The notes: generated by a model not told the origin, from the letters alone. 64,000 nt of DNA from Corallochytrium limacisporum (GCA_002811645.1 PDIP01000014.1:62001-126000); one strand, 5' to 3'; counted from the first letter of the stretch, positions 20,604 through 31,098 are shown. Made by a program: numbers and translations.

Positions 20604-21185
20604 AGCGCTGGAAGCTGATGACACATATGCAGCCGTGTTTCTGTTCCAATATTCTGGACAATTGACATTTTTTCAAGAAGCCGTGGAGTCTTCAATCTCT
20701 TAACAGTCCCACACACGAAATCCCAAAAATGCTGAACATGAGCAGAAAAGGCGGTAGGGACAAGTATTATCAACTTGGAAGGAACGTCGCTCTCAACTTT
20801 CAAATAGGCCTTTGGCAAACCCGCCTCCAATACATGGCTCCCAGGGCGCTCGAGCTCCGTCTCGAAAACCGGACCCGCTCAGGCTGGGTGCGTATTTGAC
20901 CTTTTTGGTTTACTAGGCCCCTAAAATTCTATGTTTGAATCCACAATTTAATCAATTTAATCAAATAGAAGAGGCTGTGGAGAATGTGAATGAGAGCTGC
21001 GGGACTGCGAACATCCAACAGGGAACAAAGAATCCATCACGTTGATAGCCATGGGCGGTGTTCTGATGTACATCGAAAGTCGGCACGAAGCGCCATAGAT
21101 TTGGCCATATTTGTACGTTCAGCTCGCCTTGGCCACCGGGAAACAAAAGTCCGCAATGCCCGGACCCCCGGGAGCCTGACCGGTG

Positions 21186-21464
21186 ATGCCACTACATAAC
21201 TCGTATGCGTTCATCGCTTACCGGCAGGTCGAGGGATATGCAGAAGAGGAGCGAGTACATCGTAACCTTCCTCATACTTCGGCCAAAGACCCATCTTATG
21301 TGAAGTCCGTCGTGCACTTGTCCATCATTCAGCCCAACAACGAGGCCACAGTGAAGCACACGGGGGACTACTTACCCGTATCTAACGGGCTGGAAACTCT
21401 TCTGCGCAATGCTGCGCAACAATTGACCGAGTTTCCAAGAGGACGTGAGCGCCGCATACAATGA
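21186..21464 (+). CDS. possible small protein, unknown
   Basis: This 92-codon ATG-started frame has balanced, protein-like composition (Glu, Asn, Val, Tyr), unlike the surrounding low-complexity frames. It contains the stretch DPSYVKSVVHLSIIQPNNE. I recognise no family, signal peptide or membrane helix. The start context is fair (G at -3). It stops just before a microsatellite. It could be a real micro-protein, an exon, or chance. Confidence 0.25.
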   Translation: MPLHNSYAFIAYRQVEGYAEEERVHRNLPHTSAKDPSYVKSVVHLSIIQPNNEATVKHTGDYLPVSNGLETLLRNAAQQLTEFPRGRERRIQ

Positions 21465-21553
21465 AATTAGTGAACGAGGGCATCAGTTATATATTTGGAG
21501 AATGTTGTGGAGTGGGGCTAGTCTTTGCCTGGGACCCCCATCCAAGCACACCA

Positions 21554-21586
21554 AAACACACATACACACACGCACACACACACACA

Positions 21587-21625
<39 letters not shown>
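21554..21625. repeat. compound (CA)n(CT)n microsatellite
   Basis: An interrupted CA run (21554-21587) passes directly into about nineteen CT repeats (21588-21625). On the plus strand this is a pyrimidine-rich tract within the LRR/PRELI spacer. Confidence 0.9.
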
Positions 21626-21629
<4 letters not shown>

Positions 21630-22163
21630 GCACCGACACTCAAACAAATTGTGTCTCTCCCAACTCATCATACACGCATTCGTCTTCCCAGCATCCCGTT
21701 CAGCACGGAAGCCCCAATCAGTGCTCACGGCACCAACTTGTACCACAACTAATCCGAACTCCCATCTTTCCCCTCCCTCAATTCTTCTCCTTGCCGTGAC
21801 TCTCTGCCAGGGATTTGCGATGAGCCTGCTTTGGCACGTACCCCCCCCCCTCTCCTTCGGACCGTCGGAGTTCCGAAAACTAAGTAAAAAAGCATGGGCC
21901 CGTAAAGGGGCGAAGAGTTTTTCTTCAGTCCTACTGCTTCCCCCTATACCAAGAGCACAGGCTGGCCCTCTCCGGAGTCCGCAGTGTCTCCCCCGTGGCA
22001 GGATCCAACTTCCCAAAGATCCATAATAATTGCATACGATTTTTCCGCCCGAAATTTCTCGAACTCTTTTCGGGATTTTACTTGTCGGACATGAGACACC
22101 CGAATGCGCCCTGCCAAGACAAAATGTATCGAGTATACCACGGTACCAACCTGGAGATGAGTG

Positions 22164-22380
22164 TCCCGGGCAATTACCGAGGATTTGCTCTACCGTCAGC
22201 ACGCGAAATATAGGGGACCCCACGGTGCGCGCCCATCGTTCTTATAGTCTTTGTTTGTGCTTTTTTTTCTTATCAATCTATCTTCTCCCGCTTGGGAGAC
22301 TCATGAGGTGATTTTTCGCCTGCTCCGTCGCTGGGACTTTTGTGCTGACGGTAGAGCAAATCCTCGGTAATTGCCCGGGA
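22164..22380. repeat. perfect 39-bp inverted repeat, 139-bp spacer
   Basis: The 39 bases at 22164-22202 (beginning TCCCGGGCAATTACCGAGG) occur as an exact reverse complement at 22342-22380. The repeat is not low complexity. Immediate flanks show no obvious target-site duplication, and the 139-bp interior has no coding potential. It could be a MITE-like element, the arms of a long RNA hairpin, or an inverted duplication. Confidence 0.85.
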
Positions 22381-22666
22381 GGCCACGGATCCGCCACATT
22401 CCCGCCCCTTAAGAGTAACCCACACCACCAATGCCAACACCAAGGCTCTCCCCCCCTCCCCCTTCCGGGAGGGCGGGGCGCGGGCAAACGTCAAAATCGT
22501 CGTCTCTTGCGTTCGGTGGTACTCCCCGGCTGTCCCAGAACTGCGGCTGGGGAAGGGGGGAGGGGTCGGTCGGCGGGTGGGTAGTAGGGGTGCGGCGGTG
22601 CGTGCAAAAGCCAAATGGCTTATCGAGAAGCAACCGCAAAAAAAATAGGAAAAAGGGCGGGTTGGG

Positions 22667-22694
22667 GAGAGAGAGAGAGAGAGAGAGTGTGTGT
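22667..22694. repeat. (GA)n(GT)n microsatellite
   Basis: About ten GA repeats are followed by four GT repeats, in the LRR/PRELI spacer. Confidence 0.85.
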
Positions 22695-23342
22695 GAGAGG
22701 GGAGATGGGTGCTTTGTGGTGGCTTTGTGCAAACGCTGATCCCAGAGCCGCAGTTTCTCGCGCCATAATTTTCTTCTGACGACTGGCCACCAGAGCACGC
22801 ACACTTTTCGCACTCAATATCGATAATCGTATTTTCCGGTGACGTACATATTGAATTGAGTTTTTGATACAAAGTAGATTGAACTTTGTAGGGTAGGATA
22901 ATCCGAAAGCGTGGGGAGTGAGGTACCCCCCATGCTCCCCCGGTTTGCGGGCTGGTGATATGTGAATTTGTCGCAGAAAGCAGGGCGCGCTCCTTGGTAT
23001 ATTCAATACTGGATTTTGCCAAGACGCAACCGCCTGCGGGTGCTCAGACGTGGCAACGGGAGTCCACACCAAAAGTCTATTGGCATGACCCATTCCCTCC
23101 TAAAGAGCGCTATATTAAATGTACCGGAAAACTGGAGAGGAACGCTACCAGACCTCATAGGTGCACGCCGGCGGAAGCGGAAATCGGAGGGGCACGCCTT
23201 TCCCCCTCACGGCTCTGGTACCATTGCCTACTTGGCGTTGGCCGTATACTGGTGTAGGCACCAAAACAAAAAAAAGGAAAAAAGGGAAGGGAGAGTCGGG
23301 TGTTGGCGGTGTGTGCGACCGGGCTATCAAAAATCTTTCTCC

Positions 23343-23364
23343 CTCTCTCTCTCTCTCTCTCTCT
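23343..23364. repeat. (CT)n microsatellite
   Basis: About eleven CT repeats on the plus strand, roughly 1 kb upstream of the PRELI-domain gene. Confidence 0.85.
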
Positions 23365-24289
23365 CCCCACCCCGCGCCGCACACACCCGAGGGGAGGTGG
23401 AGGGGAAAGTTTGTTTGGCGTGAAAAGGTCATGAGCCAAGAGACTGAGGCAGGGAACGGTAGTACCCCATCGGGAACGGAACGGCGTGGTTCTCTTTCTT
23501 ATATAAAAACAGTAGTCTAGTTTCCAGTAAACTGTGTCAAAGACGCGTATACCAAGAATTGCACAGGTCCAAAAGTTTTGTTTGTTTCGGGTGATCCCAG
23601 ATCACTCGGAAGTCTTGCTTCGGCCGCTTCACGCCGAATGCAGCCAAAACATAGGTCTATCTCTGAATATATAGGTCATACTCATATAGAAGTGCCTGTT
23701 AGCATATTTAATATATTCTATTTCTTTCCAATATGTGACATTATTGTCAGTTTGTTGGTAAGTTTGTCAACGCGGGGGGACAGTGGAGTCCCGTGATTTG
23801 AAATTGTCGGCATGACTCTTCCGAACGGCACATGACAGTAACATCTCCCCACAGCAGTGGCTCTGTATACTCCTACCAGCACATTCAACGCGCCACACTC
23901 CTGGGAAACTCAATATCAAAAGTATGACACAAAAGAAATTGTGAACGGACCAGTACAACAAAAATATAACAAAAAAAATACTCTCAGGAAAGGCTTCCTG
24001 TCCTATCGCGTACATGCGGGAGGAACCGCGGAAGTTGCGTGCGTGTGCCGTGTACAGAGGGGGTACATGTGTCGCCAACTGTGCGGGTGTGAGTGGGTGG
24101 GTACGGTTCACCACGGGGTTTTGGAACCGAAAACGGTGGCGAAAACAAAACACTCACTCAGCCAAGGAGTGAACCAAGAGATAGACGAAGCAAACTGCTG
24201 TGGTTTTTTGTTAGTTTATAAAATTGGTGTTTTGTTTTGCAGTCGTCCGTGCGTACCATAGCCCAATCCTCGTTGTCAAATTGCGTGGG

Positions 24290-24298
24290 TATAAAATA
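24290..24298 (+). promoter_or_regulatory. TATA box of the PRELI gene
   Basis: The sequence GGGTATAAAATAC places a consensus TATAAAATA 104 bp upstream of the ATG. The same 104-bp spacing occurs at ARPC1, which supports both as core promoters with leaders of roughly 70 nt. Confidence 0.65.
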
Positions 24299-24393
24299 CA
24301 AGGCATAGACTCTTTCCCTCATAGAACTGATTCTATTCACCATAAATCGCATACGTTCGGGACGTTCATCCGTTAAAAATATACACAACAAAT

Positions 24394-24924
24394 ATGAAGT
24401 TGTTTGAAGCTACTCACACTTTCCTCCGTCCGTGGTCGGTTATGACTGCTGCAGCATGGCAGAAGTATCCTAATCCTCTGCGTCCCGATGTTGTTGCTGT
24501 AGATGTTTTGGACCGGCGAGTGACAGAGGACGGCAAGCTTTTAACACAGCGTTTGATCACGTACGAGGGAAAGCTGCCTGCATGGTTTTCTTCTCTCTTC
24601 GGGAATGAACCCCTGTGCTACTCTTTCGAAGAGAGCATCGTAGACCCCAAGACCCAAACCATGACTCAGACTACACGCAACCTTACGGGAAACAATGTAC
24701 TCAGTGTTAGCGAAATTTGCGAGTACAAGGCCGGAGAGTCAGGAAACACCGTCCAGGACCAGGTAGCAGAAATTCGTGCTTTTGCTGGTTTCAGTGCCTT
24801 GTGCCACCGCATTGAGAACCATGTCCACCAACAGTTTGACAAAAGCGCTCAGAAGGGTCGTGAGGCCATCGAGTGCGTTGCGGAGATGCTCCACCTTGAC
24901 CATATGGAGTCTCAGACAAACTAG
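24394..24924 (+). CDS. PRELI/MSF1-domain lipid-transfer protein (Ups/PRELID/Slowmo family)
   Basis: The 176 residues are essentially one PRELI/MSF1 domain. It opens MKLFEATHTFLRPWSVMTAAAWQKYPNP, where the KYPNP element is a family hallmark, and continues with a beta-rich core and a C-terminal helix. In yeast and animals these proteins (Ups1-3, PRELID1-3, Slowmo) pair with Mdm35/TRIAP1 in the mitochondrial intermembrane space. There they shuttle phosphatidic acid or phosphatidylserine between membranes for cardiolipin and PE synthesis. Lipid specificity cannot be read from the sequence. Length is normal and the start is preceded by a TATA box at a sensible distance. The gene converges with the V-ATPase accessory gene. 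Confidence 0.92.
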   Translation: MKLFEATHTFLRPWSVMTAAAWQKYPNPLRPDVVAVDVLDRRVTEDGKLLTQRLITYEGKLPAWFSSLFGNEPLCYSFEESIVDPKTQTMTQTTRNLTGNNVLSVSEICEYKAGESGNTVQDQVAEIRAFAGFSALCHRIENHVHQQFDKSAQKGREAIECVAEMLHLDHMESQTN

Positions 24925-25276
24925 GCCCAGGTGTTGGATATTATTATTGTTCTCATAGTTTATTTTGCCGAAACTTTCGGCACCTTAAAGAATTTGTTCT
25001 GCATATCAACATACATACATTATGACGTCGAAATTTACACCATAGATAGTTCTGTATCGAAAATTCATTTGGTACTGGTACCGATAGCGATAATCCTGGA
25101 TTCTTCAACTCATGCCACCGAAAGGCTTGCCAACGCAGGAAAAATCAAGCATATCATATCATGTACAATTTTTGTATTGTGTTGTGCTTGGTCCCATACT
25201 TGGAACCGCAGAAGCATGTTTAGTTTAGCTTACAGGGTACGCATGTCAACTTGTGGCTCTGTTTTCGAAAGGATAC
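24925..25276. other. 352-bp convergent spacer
   Basis: This A/T-rich stretch lies between two convergent stop codons and should hold both 3' UTRs. I see no gene and no strong hairpin. Confidence 0.5.
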
Positions 25277-26104
25277 TTACTTTTCAGGTCCAGTCACAGC
25301 CCATCCTTGCTCCTTGGCGTCGTCGAAGCGGGTAGGCGACTGCATCTTCATGATCATGCCAATGCCGTAGAAGAGAATGCTAATACAAACGAAGGAAACG
25401 ATGAGACCGGACAGAATCGGGATGGTGAAGAAGATGTACACATATTCATCATCACCCTGCGATGGGTCTTCCTGGCGACGCATGGTTCCAGTATCGCTGT
25501 GTCCGCTAAGCATGACCAGGTAGTCCCTGTCGTATTGGGTCCTGAGATCACCCAGGACTTTGTCGACAGTCGCCTCGGAGGCCTTGCGATCCTCGTCGGC
25601 CAGAGATATTGTCAGGTAGACTGTCTCGCAGCCTTCCCGAGTGAGCTCATCAGTGCTGCATTCGCTACCGTTCAACTGCTTAGTGCACTGCTTGGATACA
25701 CGCGTCTTCAGTACCTTGAAAAACGTATCGCTGGCGTCCACAGCCTGGTTTTCCAAGCGTGACAATTGTACGCTGTTAGCACCAGCCTCAGAAACAAGCG
25801 ATCCAAAGCTTTTGAATGGAACATTTTCCCGGTTCATATAGTCAGTGACACGAAGACCCTCCTGTGTAAAAAGTACCACGGCCTTGGGCGAGTCCTCAGA
25901 CTCGTGGTTGCACTTGTACTTTGCCGATCCCGTCGCAATGGACGTGAACAGTGACTGCAGAGTACTGTGCTCAGCAGCATTCTTACAGCCGCTAAATGAA
26001 CCAGTACCACTAACGGCAAATGTCGGATAGTAATGAGAAACTTCAAGACCGGCGACAGCCTGGCCGGCCACAGCCAGGGTCGCGAACAGACAGGTGACCT
26101 TCAT
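25277..26104 (-). CDS. V-ATPase accessory subunit S1/Ac45/Voa1-like type I membrane protein
   Basis: This 275-residue protein has a cleavable signal peptide (residues 1-19), a lumenal domain with several cysteines, and one membrane helix at about 228-252. The short cytosolic tail contains SPTRFDDAKEQGW. A C-terminal membrane helix followed by an RFDD-type motif is characteristic of Ac45 (ATP6AP1) and yeast Voa1/BIG1, which assemble with the Vo proton-pore ring in the ER. The lumenal domain is shorter than in animal Ac45 and closer to Voa1. An alternative is another small type I ER protein, but the tail motif favours V-ATPase. The ATG at 26104 directly starts the signal peptide. Confidence 0.75.
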   Translation of the reverse strand: MKVTCLFATLAVAGQAVAGLEVSHYYPTFAVSGTGSFSGCKNAAEHSTLQSLFTSIATGSAKYKCNHESEDSPKAVVLFTQEGLRVTDYMNRENVPFKSFGSLVSEAGANSVQLSRLENQAVDASDTFFKVLKTRVSKQCTKQLNGSECSTDELTREGCETVYLTISLADEDRKASEATVDKVLGDLRTQYDRDYLVMLSGHSDTGTMRRQEDPSQGDDEYVYIFFTIPILSGLIVSFVCISILFYGIGMIMKMQSPTRFDDAKEQGWAVTGPEK

Positions 26105-26863
26105 TGCACCCGCAAGGCCATACTCTTTGTTTACCGTTGTCTATTACGATCGCCATATCATGTCCAATAACAGTAACCAGGGATCAATATATAGGTTTAC
26201 TACATTGAAACAATTTGTCCACTTTGCGTGTGTTCACCGTAGACTTTGCAGGGGTAGATCATTTCAAGCCATAGCCATCGGAAGGTTACGGTTAAAGATG
26301 ACACTCAACAGCCGGCGGAGGACACCTCCGCCCCTCGGAAGGGGGGGGAGGGGGGTGAGGGGCTTAAGGTACTGAGGCAGAGGTGGCAGCCCGTCCGTCC
26401 AAAACAAAACGGAAAAACTGGGCATTGTGGCTATCACCTTCCATTACCAAGCTTCTTACACATCATCAACTCGATTTCCCAGGCACGAAGCAAAACAACA
26501 GAATATAAAGGGAACGGCAAGAGAATGGCAACGTTCTCCCCAAGACCCCGAAGACCGTGCTCCGCTACTCACACAATGCATTTCGAGCACGCAAACCCTT
26601 TCTTAGCGCTCTCAGTTCCAGTGTGTGGGTCCGAAAGTGCGGCAGGGACCCACCGATCACTGGTTATGACTCAATTGGCAGAGAACGGGGGTATGGAGAG
26701 CAGCGGCTGATATGGTTCATTCACTATGAAACACAGACTGGAAGGGATACTAAACAAACGAGAATAATCAACAAATCCCTGACATTTCGTATACGTAAGT
26801 ATATTAATATCCGTCAAATATTGATCTACTTGCACCAAGGCAGTGTGAAAACCTGGAGCGCGC
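26105..26863. promoter_or_regulatory. spacer with promoter of the V-ATPase accessory gene
   Basis: On the minus strand, TATATATT at 26186-26193 lies about 85 bp upstream of the accessory-subunit ATG and overlaps an ATTGATCC motif (26182-26189). A G-rich palindromic stretch spans 26326-26357, and a further AATATTGATC lies at 26817-26826 just beyond the CorA stop. ORFs here are short and unconvincing. Confidence 0.45.
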
Positions 26864-28489
26864 TTAGTCGTTTAGCATGCCATTGCGCTTGGCAGCCCAC
26901 ACTAGAGCAACCATAATGAGTCCCATGAAGCCGATGATAACAAAGAAGGGGCCCACACTGTCCACTTTGTCAGTCTGGAATGGCACGGTTACATTCATAC
27001 CAAAGATCTGTGATACCAAATTGAGAGGCAAAAGCACAGAAGCACCGATTGTAAGTCGACCGACCATGACGTTGAGCTTCCGTGAAGACCGGGCTACTTC
27101 AATACTAACCATGGAATAGTAGGCATCTTGTGCTGTACCCAGGGTGTCCTTGGAACCATGAATATCTTCAAGCATACTAATAATGTCATCAAGAACATCT
27201 CGGAGATATTGTTTGGTGAGGTCACCAAGCTTGAACTGCCTTCCCGGCCCCGACAGCACAGTCAGAATTTCTTTCTTAGGGCCCAAGAGTCGACGCGCCT
27301 GGGCCAAACGATTCCGTCCCCCGCCGATGCGCCTCAGCATATCTCCTTGTTCACCTTCGCTGATGATCAACACCAGATCGTCGATGGCCAGAATTTCGGC
27401 CTCAATGGCCTCTACCTGGGGAATGTAGACATCGATCATCTCGTCCATAAGGCAGTACATGACCCAGTCTGATCTGAATGTGGTTTTGCTGGCCTGAAGT
27501 CTTGCCACCGTAGAGTTGTAAAATGGGATGTCCTCATCATGGAAGGTAAGAATAATGCGATGATACACTGCAAGATAGATCGGTGAATACTCGAGGTGAC
27601 TCCCCTGACCCTGCATAAGGAAGTCCCAACAAATAAAGGCGTACCGATCAAAAAGTTCAAGCTTCTCGCGATCCTCCAGCTCTGTGATGTCTTCAAGGGA
27701 CAGCGAGTGAAGACCAAAAACTCTGTGCGCCATTTGGAGCATGCTGTCTGACGGATTATAAATGTCAATCCAAGCACAGTACTCCGTGTCAGCCAGGAAA
27801 TGCATATCAAATCGCATGACAAAATCTTCGAGGCTGTCAAACTTTTCCACTCCCTTCTCTTTTGACCAGACCCGCACAATGTCAAAAGGTTCAGTGGCAT
27901 TCTCACCCTCTGGGTGAGTAGCTCTCAGGCTGTCCATGGGCCTCAGCAGAGCATCTTCTTCACTGTGTTGAGTGACGGTATCCTGGCAGCTCCCTTGCCC
28001 GAAAGACCCCCTGAGTCCGTCCGTGACCTTTCGCAGATGCAATTGGCTCATCGCCGTCATAGTCTCGCGATAACGTCTAAAATCAGAGATGAAGTCGTAG
28101 ACATCAGCCTCTTCATTTTCATCATAGATAGCGCCAACGGCTTTCCTTGTGCGGCGGTTGGAGGCAGCGCCAGTCGTGACTACAGATTTCGTTTGGCCAC
28201 TTCTAATCCGCCCGGCAGTAGCAGCAGGTTGTCCTGGCGATGCATCCCGAGAAATTTGTGACTGCTGTTGCGCTAGCTCTCGTCGCTGGAGCCTCGGCGA
28301 GTTTGTAGCGGAGGCAGAGGCAAACCGTGCATGCAAACCCTTTGCCAACTTGGTGTTCACTGCTGGCAAAGGCGTGTCCCTGTCCTCGGGTCCCTGATGA
28401 GCAGGGACCGGCTCCGTTACCTCTTCCGCCCCATCCGAAAGTTCAATGCTTGGAAGATCCAAGATAGAACCAGACTGCTTCTCTGACAT
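26864..28489 (-). CDS. CorA-type magnesium/divalent-cation transporter
   Basis: This 541-residue protein has a long disordered N-terminus (about 1-130), a cytosolic CorA domain, and two C-terminal membrane helices. The first helix ends in the signature IFGMNV (Gly-Met-Asn at about 497-499), which forms the selectivity loop of CorA/Mrs2/Alr channels. The helix before it, rich in Leu and Ser, is the stalk helix. CorA proteins are pentameric Mg2+ channels gated by cytosolic Mg2+. The absence of a presequence and the acidic, Gln/Ser-rich N-terminus favour a plasma-membrane or vacuolar Alr/Mnr2-like protein over mitochondrial Mrs2. Its tail runs only to GMLND. It is transcribed in the same direction as the V-ATPase accessory gene. 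Confidence 0.92.
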   Translation of the reverse strand: MSEKQSGSILDLPSIELSDGAEEVTEPVPAHQGPEDRDTPLPAVNTKLAKGLHARFASASATNSPRLQRRELAQQQSQISRDASPGQPAATAGRIRSGQTKSVVTTGAASNRRTRKAVGAIYDENEEADVYDFISDFRRYRETMTAMSQLHLRKVTDGLRGSFGQGSCQDTVTQHSEEDALLRPMDSLRATHPEGENATEPFDIVRVWSKEKGVEKFDSLEDFVMRFDMHFLADTEYCAWIDIYNPSDSMLQMAHRVFGLHSLSLEDITELEDREKLELFDRYAFICWDFLMQGQGSHLEYSPIYLAVYHRIILTFHDEDIPFYNSTVARLQASKTTFRSDWVMYCLMDEMIDVYIPQVEAIEAEILAIDDLVLIISEGEQGDMLRRIGGGRNRLAQARRLLGPKKEILTVLSGPGRQFKLGDLTKQYLRDVLDDIISMLEDIHGSKDTLGTAQDAYYSMVSIEVARSSRKLNVMVGRLTIGASVLLPLNLVSQIFGMNVTVPFQTDKVDSVGPFFVIIGFMGLIMVALVWAAKRNGMLND

Positions 28490-29533
28490 GTTGATCAGAA
28501 CTTACGTTTGCGAACAAATTCCTACGAGCAGGTGTTGATCGGCCCTTTACATAATACTTTATGCGCCAAACCTTAAGCCACAGTTTAGCCCATGTTCCGC
28601 CTTGTACAACAAATGCATTGTGTTCCATTCATAACAGCATGATTGTACACACTATGGAGCATTGACAAGGGTACGCTGATGTACCTGCCATGCGCTGGCT
28701 TGTCCCCTGTCGCAACCTTACCCAAAACGGGAGAGGCAAACGGTGGCCAATTGTCCCCCTCTCTTTCGCTATGGTAGGCATAGTTCCCTTTGAACACACC
28801 ACCCTCTCCGCCTCGGCATGCGGGCCGGGGTGGGAGAAGACGGGCGATAAGTGTCAGTCGGTTGTTGCAGCTCCCACAGCAGCCCCAGTACTAAGGTTGG
28901 GGATATTACTAAAGGGAGGAAACGGGAAGAAAAAATGGGGAAACATGGCCAGAGTGCGGAAGGTCCTTCAGCAGAAAAGGGAACCGCCCGGGGTTGGGGG
29001 AGAAAAATGGGGGGTCTTGCAGACGGTTCGGCACACAGACCCGGCCGGCCGACCTCCGCCGGGGGTGGCAGGTGGGTTGGCCAGGAGGGTGCCATTTATT
29101 TCGTTGGGATTTGCTTGTGGTTCCGAATTCGGTCATGCTATCTGTATAGGGGAGGGGTTGTGACACGGCGATGATACTTTTCATATTACGCTTAAATCGG
29201 GAGATGTGCCCAAAGAAAACAATAAAAGAGGAGGTTGGGACGTTTGCGGGGCCCACCCTCCCAGCCGTTCTTTGCCAGTGACTGATGGGCGCAAGCGGGC
29301 ACAGAAATATTGATTTTTACGGGCCGGTCCCTCTCCCGCTCCCTGTGTTTGCTGTTCCATCCATCTCGAGGAGCCGATTCTATTCGGACCGAGTGGAATA
29401 AACCTACTTCAGGCCCACACGAGGCACATGAGAGGTAGAATTTTGGGAGCATGTGCTTTAAGGCCTTGTGGTTCATTGAGGAAGATAGTAAGAGTGTGAA
29501 GATCAGGGACCAGAAATGTAGGTGTTTTCCACC
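28490..29533. promoter_or_regulatory. 1.0-kb divergent CorA/PWWP promoter region
   Basis: The spacer between two divergent genes contains G-rich tracts (28800-29075) and AATATTGATT at 29307-29315, about 220 bp upstream of the PWWP ATG. ORFs on both strands are low-complexity or Pro/Gly-rich and are not called. Confidence 0.4.
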
Positions 29534-30103
29534 ATGGCAGAGACAAACCACCTTAGGACTGTATGGGCTGGCGTAGGTCGCTACCCATACTGGCCCGGTG
29601 TTGTGAAAGATCCGAGCTCACTACCTGAGAACGACCCAGTGCGCAACGAGGGCAAAGACGGACAAGTATTGGTTCACTTCTTTGGCACGTATGACTACTC
29701 GTGGGTTAATCCCACTCAAACTCTGGACTTCCGGGAAGCCTTCGACGACAAGAGCAAAAAGAATCGGGCAAAATCCTTCAAGAGGGCAATTGAGGAGGCA
29801 AATTCATATTTAGACAGTGGAGAGGTGCCCGAAGGCTTTAAGAATGATACCATTCCCGAAGACATTGATGAAGTGGAGGAGGAGCCAGTAGCTGCAGATG
29901 TGAAACCAACTGCAAAGCGGTCGAGGAGCAAGAAGCAGGTCACCCCAAAGCAAATGTCGTCCACAAAGGCGAAAAGCCGGAAGAAAATGACCCCTGAGGA
30001 AATTGTTGCCCTGGAGAAAGAGCAAAAGGCGGAACGTCGGCGAGAACGCATGAGGAAGCTTGGACTGATTGCACCGCTCCCATTCCTTGGAAAGCAAGTC
30101 TAG
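29534..30103 (+). CDS. PWWP-domain chromatin protein
   Basis: The chosen ATG has an excellent context (accATGg); the frame opens upstream only on GTG. The 189 residues begin with a PWWP domain (about 8-95): the core reads RTVWAGVGRYPYWPGVV, so PWWP is YWPG here, and FGTYDYSWV supplies the aromatic cage side. The rest is acidic then strongly basic, ending with a Lys/Arg-rich helix. PWWP domains bind methylated H3K36 nucleosomes together with DNA. There is no SET, methyltransferase or PHD domain, so this resembles small reader proteins such as HDGF-like or Pdp-type factors. The stop lies 41 bp from that of GGPPS. Confidence 0.9.
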   Translation: MAETNHLRTVWAGVGRYPYWPGVVKDPSSLPENDPVRNEGKDGQVLVHFFGTYDYSWVNPTQTLDFREAFDDKSKKNRAKSFKRAIEEANSYLDSGEVPEGFKNDTIPEDIDEVEEEPVAADVKPTAKRSRSKKQVTPKQMSSTKAKSRKKMTPEEIVALEKEQKAERRRERMRKLGLIAPLPFLGKQV

Positions 30104-30144
30104 AGATAAATTTACAAACGTTTTAATTAGCACAGAGTCTGTCA

Positions 30145-31098
30145 CTAGTTCGAAGGGATGTCTGGCTTTTGTTTATGGGTCTGACAGAGTGCGTCAAGCA
30201 GCCCCTCTAAGACTTTGTTCCCACCGAACGCGGCGATTTGTGCCCGGAGCTTGGTTTCCAGATGATTCAAATACTCTCTTGTGTATTCAAAGGACCCGGC
30301 CTTTTCAAGCAGCTTGAGTGCGTACTTCTTCAGATCCACCTCCTCAGTCCGCTGTTTGAGAATGCTGTTGATCTGAGTCCCCTGCATGCTATTTCTGATA
30401 CCGTGGATAATCGGGAATGAGAACTTTCCTTCCGTAAAGTCCTCGCAGAAGCTCTTATTGTTCATATAGTCTGTCGATGTCAGGTTCACGTAGTCGTCTC
30501 TCACCTGATAATAAAGACCGAGGTCGTCTAGCAATTGGTTGTAATCCCGTTTGTCCTCACTGCATGCCTGCATAAGGCGTACGGCCAAGCGGAACAAACC
30601 GCCTGTTTTCTGTTTGACCATATTTCCATACTCTTCCTCGGTAGGACATGTGTTTGAATCGCGCCAGTAGATATCCATTCCTTGTCCCCTATGCAGCGTG
30701 CAGAGTTCCTCGCTAAACACCGTGATTGCATTCGCTGAGCTTAGTTCATTTACTTTCTCCATGGCAAGAAAATAGACGTAGTTGGCGGAGTTTATTGTCT
30801 GTGCGACGCCGAAAATCAAATGCGCAACGGGAACACCTCGGCGCAGTTTTGAGTTGTCCTGGATGTCGTCAATCATTAAACTCGCAGTGTGCAACATGGA
30901 AACCACTTCTCCAATGGCTTCTAACTTCTCTTGTGGAATCTGTAGATACTGCTGGAAAGCTAAGAGGAGCGTAGAACGGACTCCTTTTCCTGGTATGCCA
31001 GCGATGTGTTCATATGGCTCCAGGAGGATCTTCTCCTGTCCAGAGTGTACGTTTAGCGACATGGTGAATGTTGCAGCCCCACTGTCATTGCACGCCAT
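30145..31098 (-). CDS. GGPS1: geranylgeranyl diphosphate synthase
   Basis: This 317-residue trans-prenyltransferase has the first aspartate-rich motif DDIQD at residues 77-81 and the second motif DDYVN at 201-205. The DDYxN form at the second motif is typical of eukaryotic GGPP synthases. The lid region has PGKGVRS and the substrate-binding region LRRGVP. The enzyme makes C20 GGPP from FPP and IPP for protein prenylation and isoprenoid synthesis. The frame opens upstream on TTG; the ATG at 31098 begins MACNDSG. No organelle presequence is apparent, so it is probably cytosolic. Confidence 0.95.
   Translation of the reverse strand: MACNDSGAATFTMSLNVHSGQEKILLEPYEHIAGIPGKGVRSTLLLAFQQYLQIPQEKLEAIGEVVSMLHTASLMIDDIQDNSKLRRGVPVAHLIFGVAQTINSANYVYFLAMEKVNELSSANAITVFSEELCTLHRGQGMDIYWRDSNTCPTEEEYGNMVKQKTGGLFRLAVRLMQACSEDKRDYNQLLDDLGLYYQVRDDYVNLTSTDYMNNKSFCEDFTEGKFSFPIIHGIRNSMQGTQINSILKQRTEEVDLKKYALKLLEKAGSFEYTREYLNHLETKLRAQIAAFGGNKVLEGLLDALCQTHKQKPDIPSN

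Larger units (their letters stand above)
20604..24393. other. 3.8-kb repeat-rich divergent spacer
   Basis: This spacer separates the divergent LRR and PRELI genes. It contains CA/CT microsatellites (21554-21625), GA/GT (22667-22694), CT (23343-23364), C-run/G-run stretches (21841-21851, 22449-22479) and a perfect 39-bp inverted repeat (22164-22202 with 22342-22380). One protein-like ORF lies at 21186-21464; the other ORFs are low-complexity translations. An A/T-rich stretch with two AATCAA-type motifs lies at 20944-20964, upstream of the LRR gene. Confidence 0.5.

Noticed and set aside
21461-22026. Ser/Leu- and Thr/His-repeat ORFs across the CA/CT microsatellite
   Set aside because: These are translations of simple repeats in several frames, with no conserved segment.
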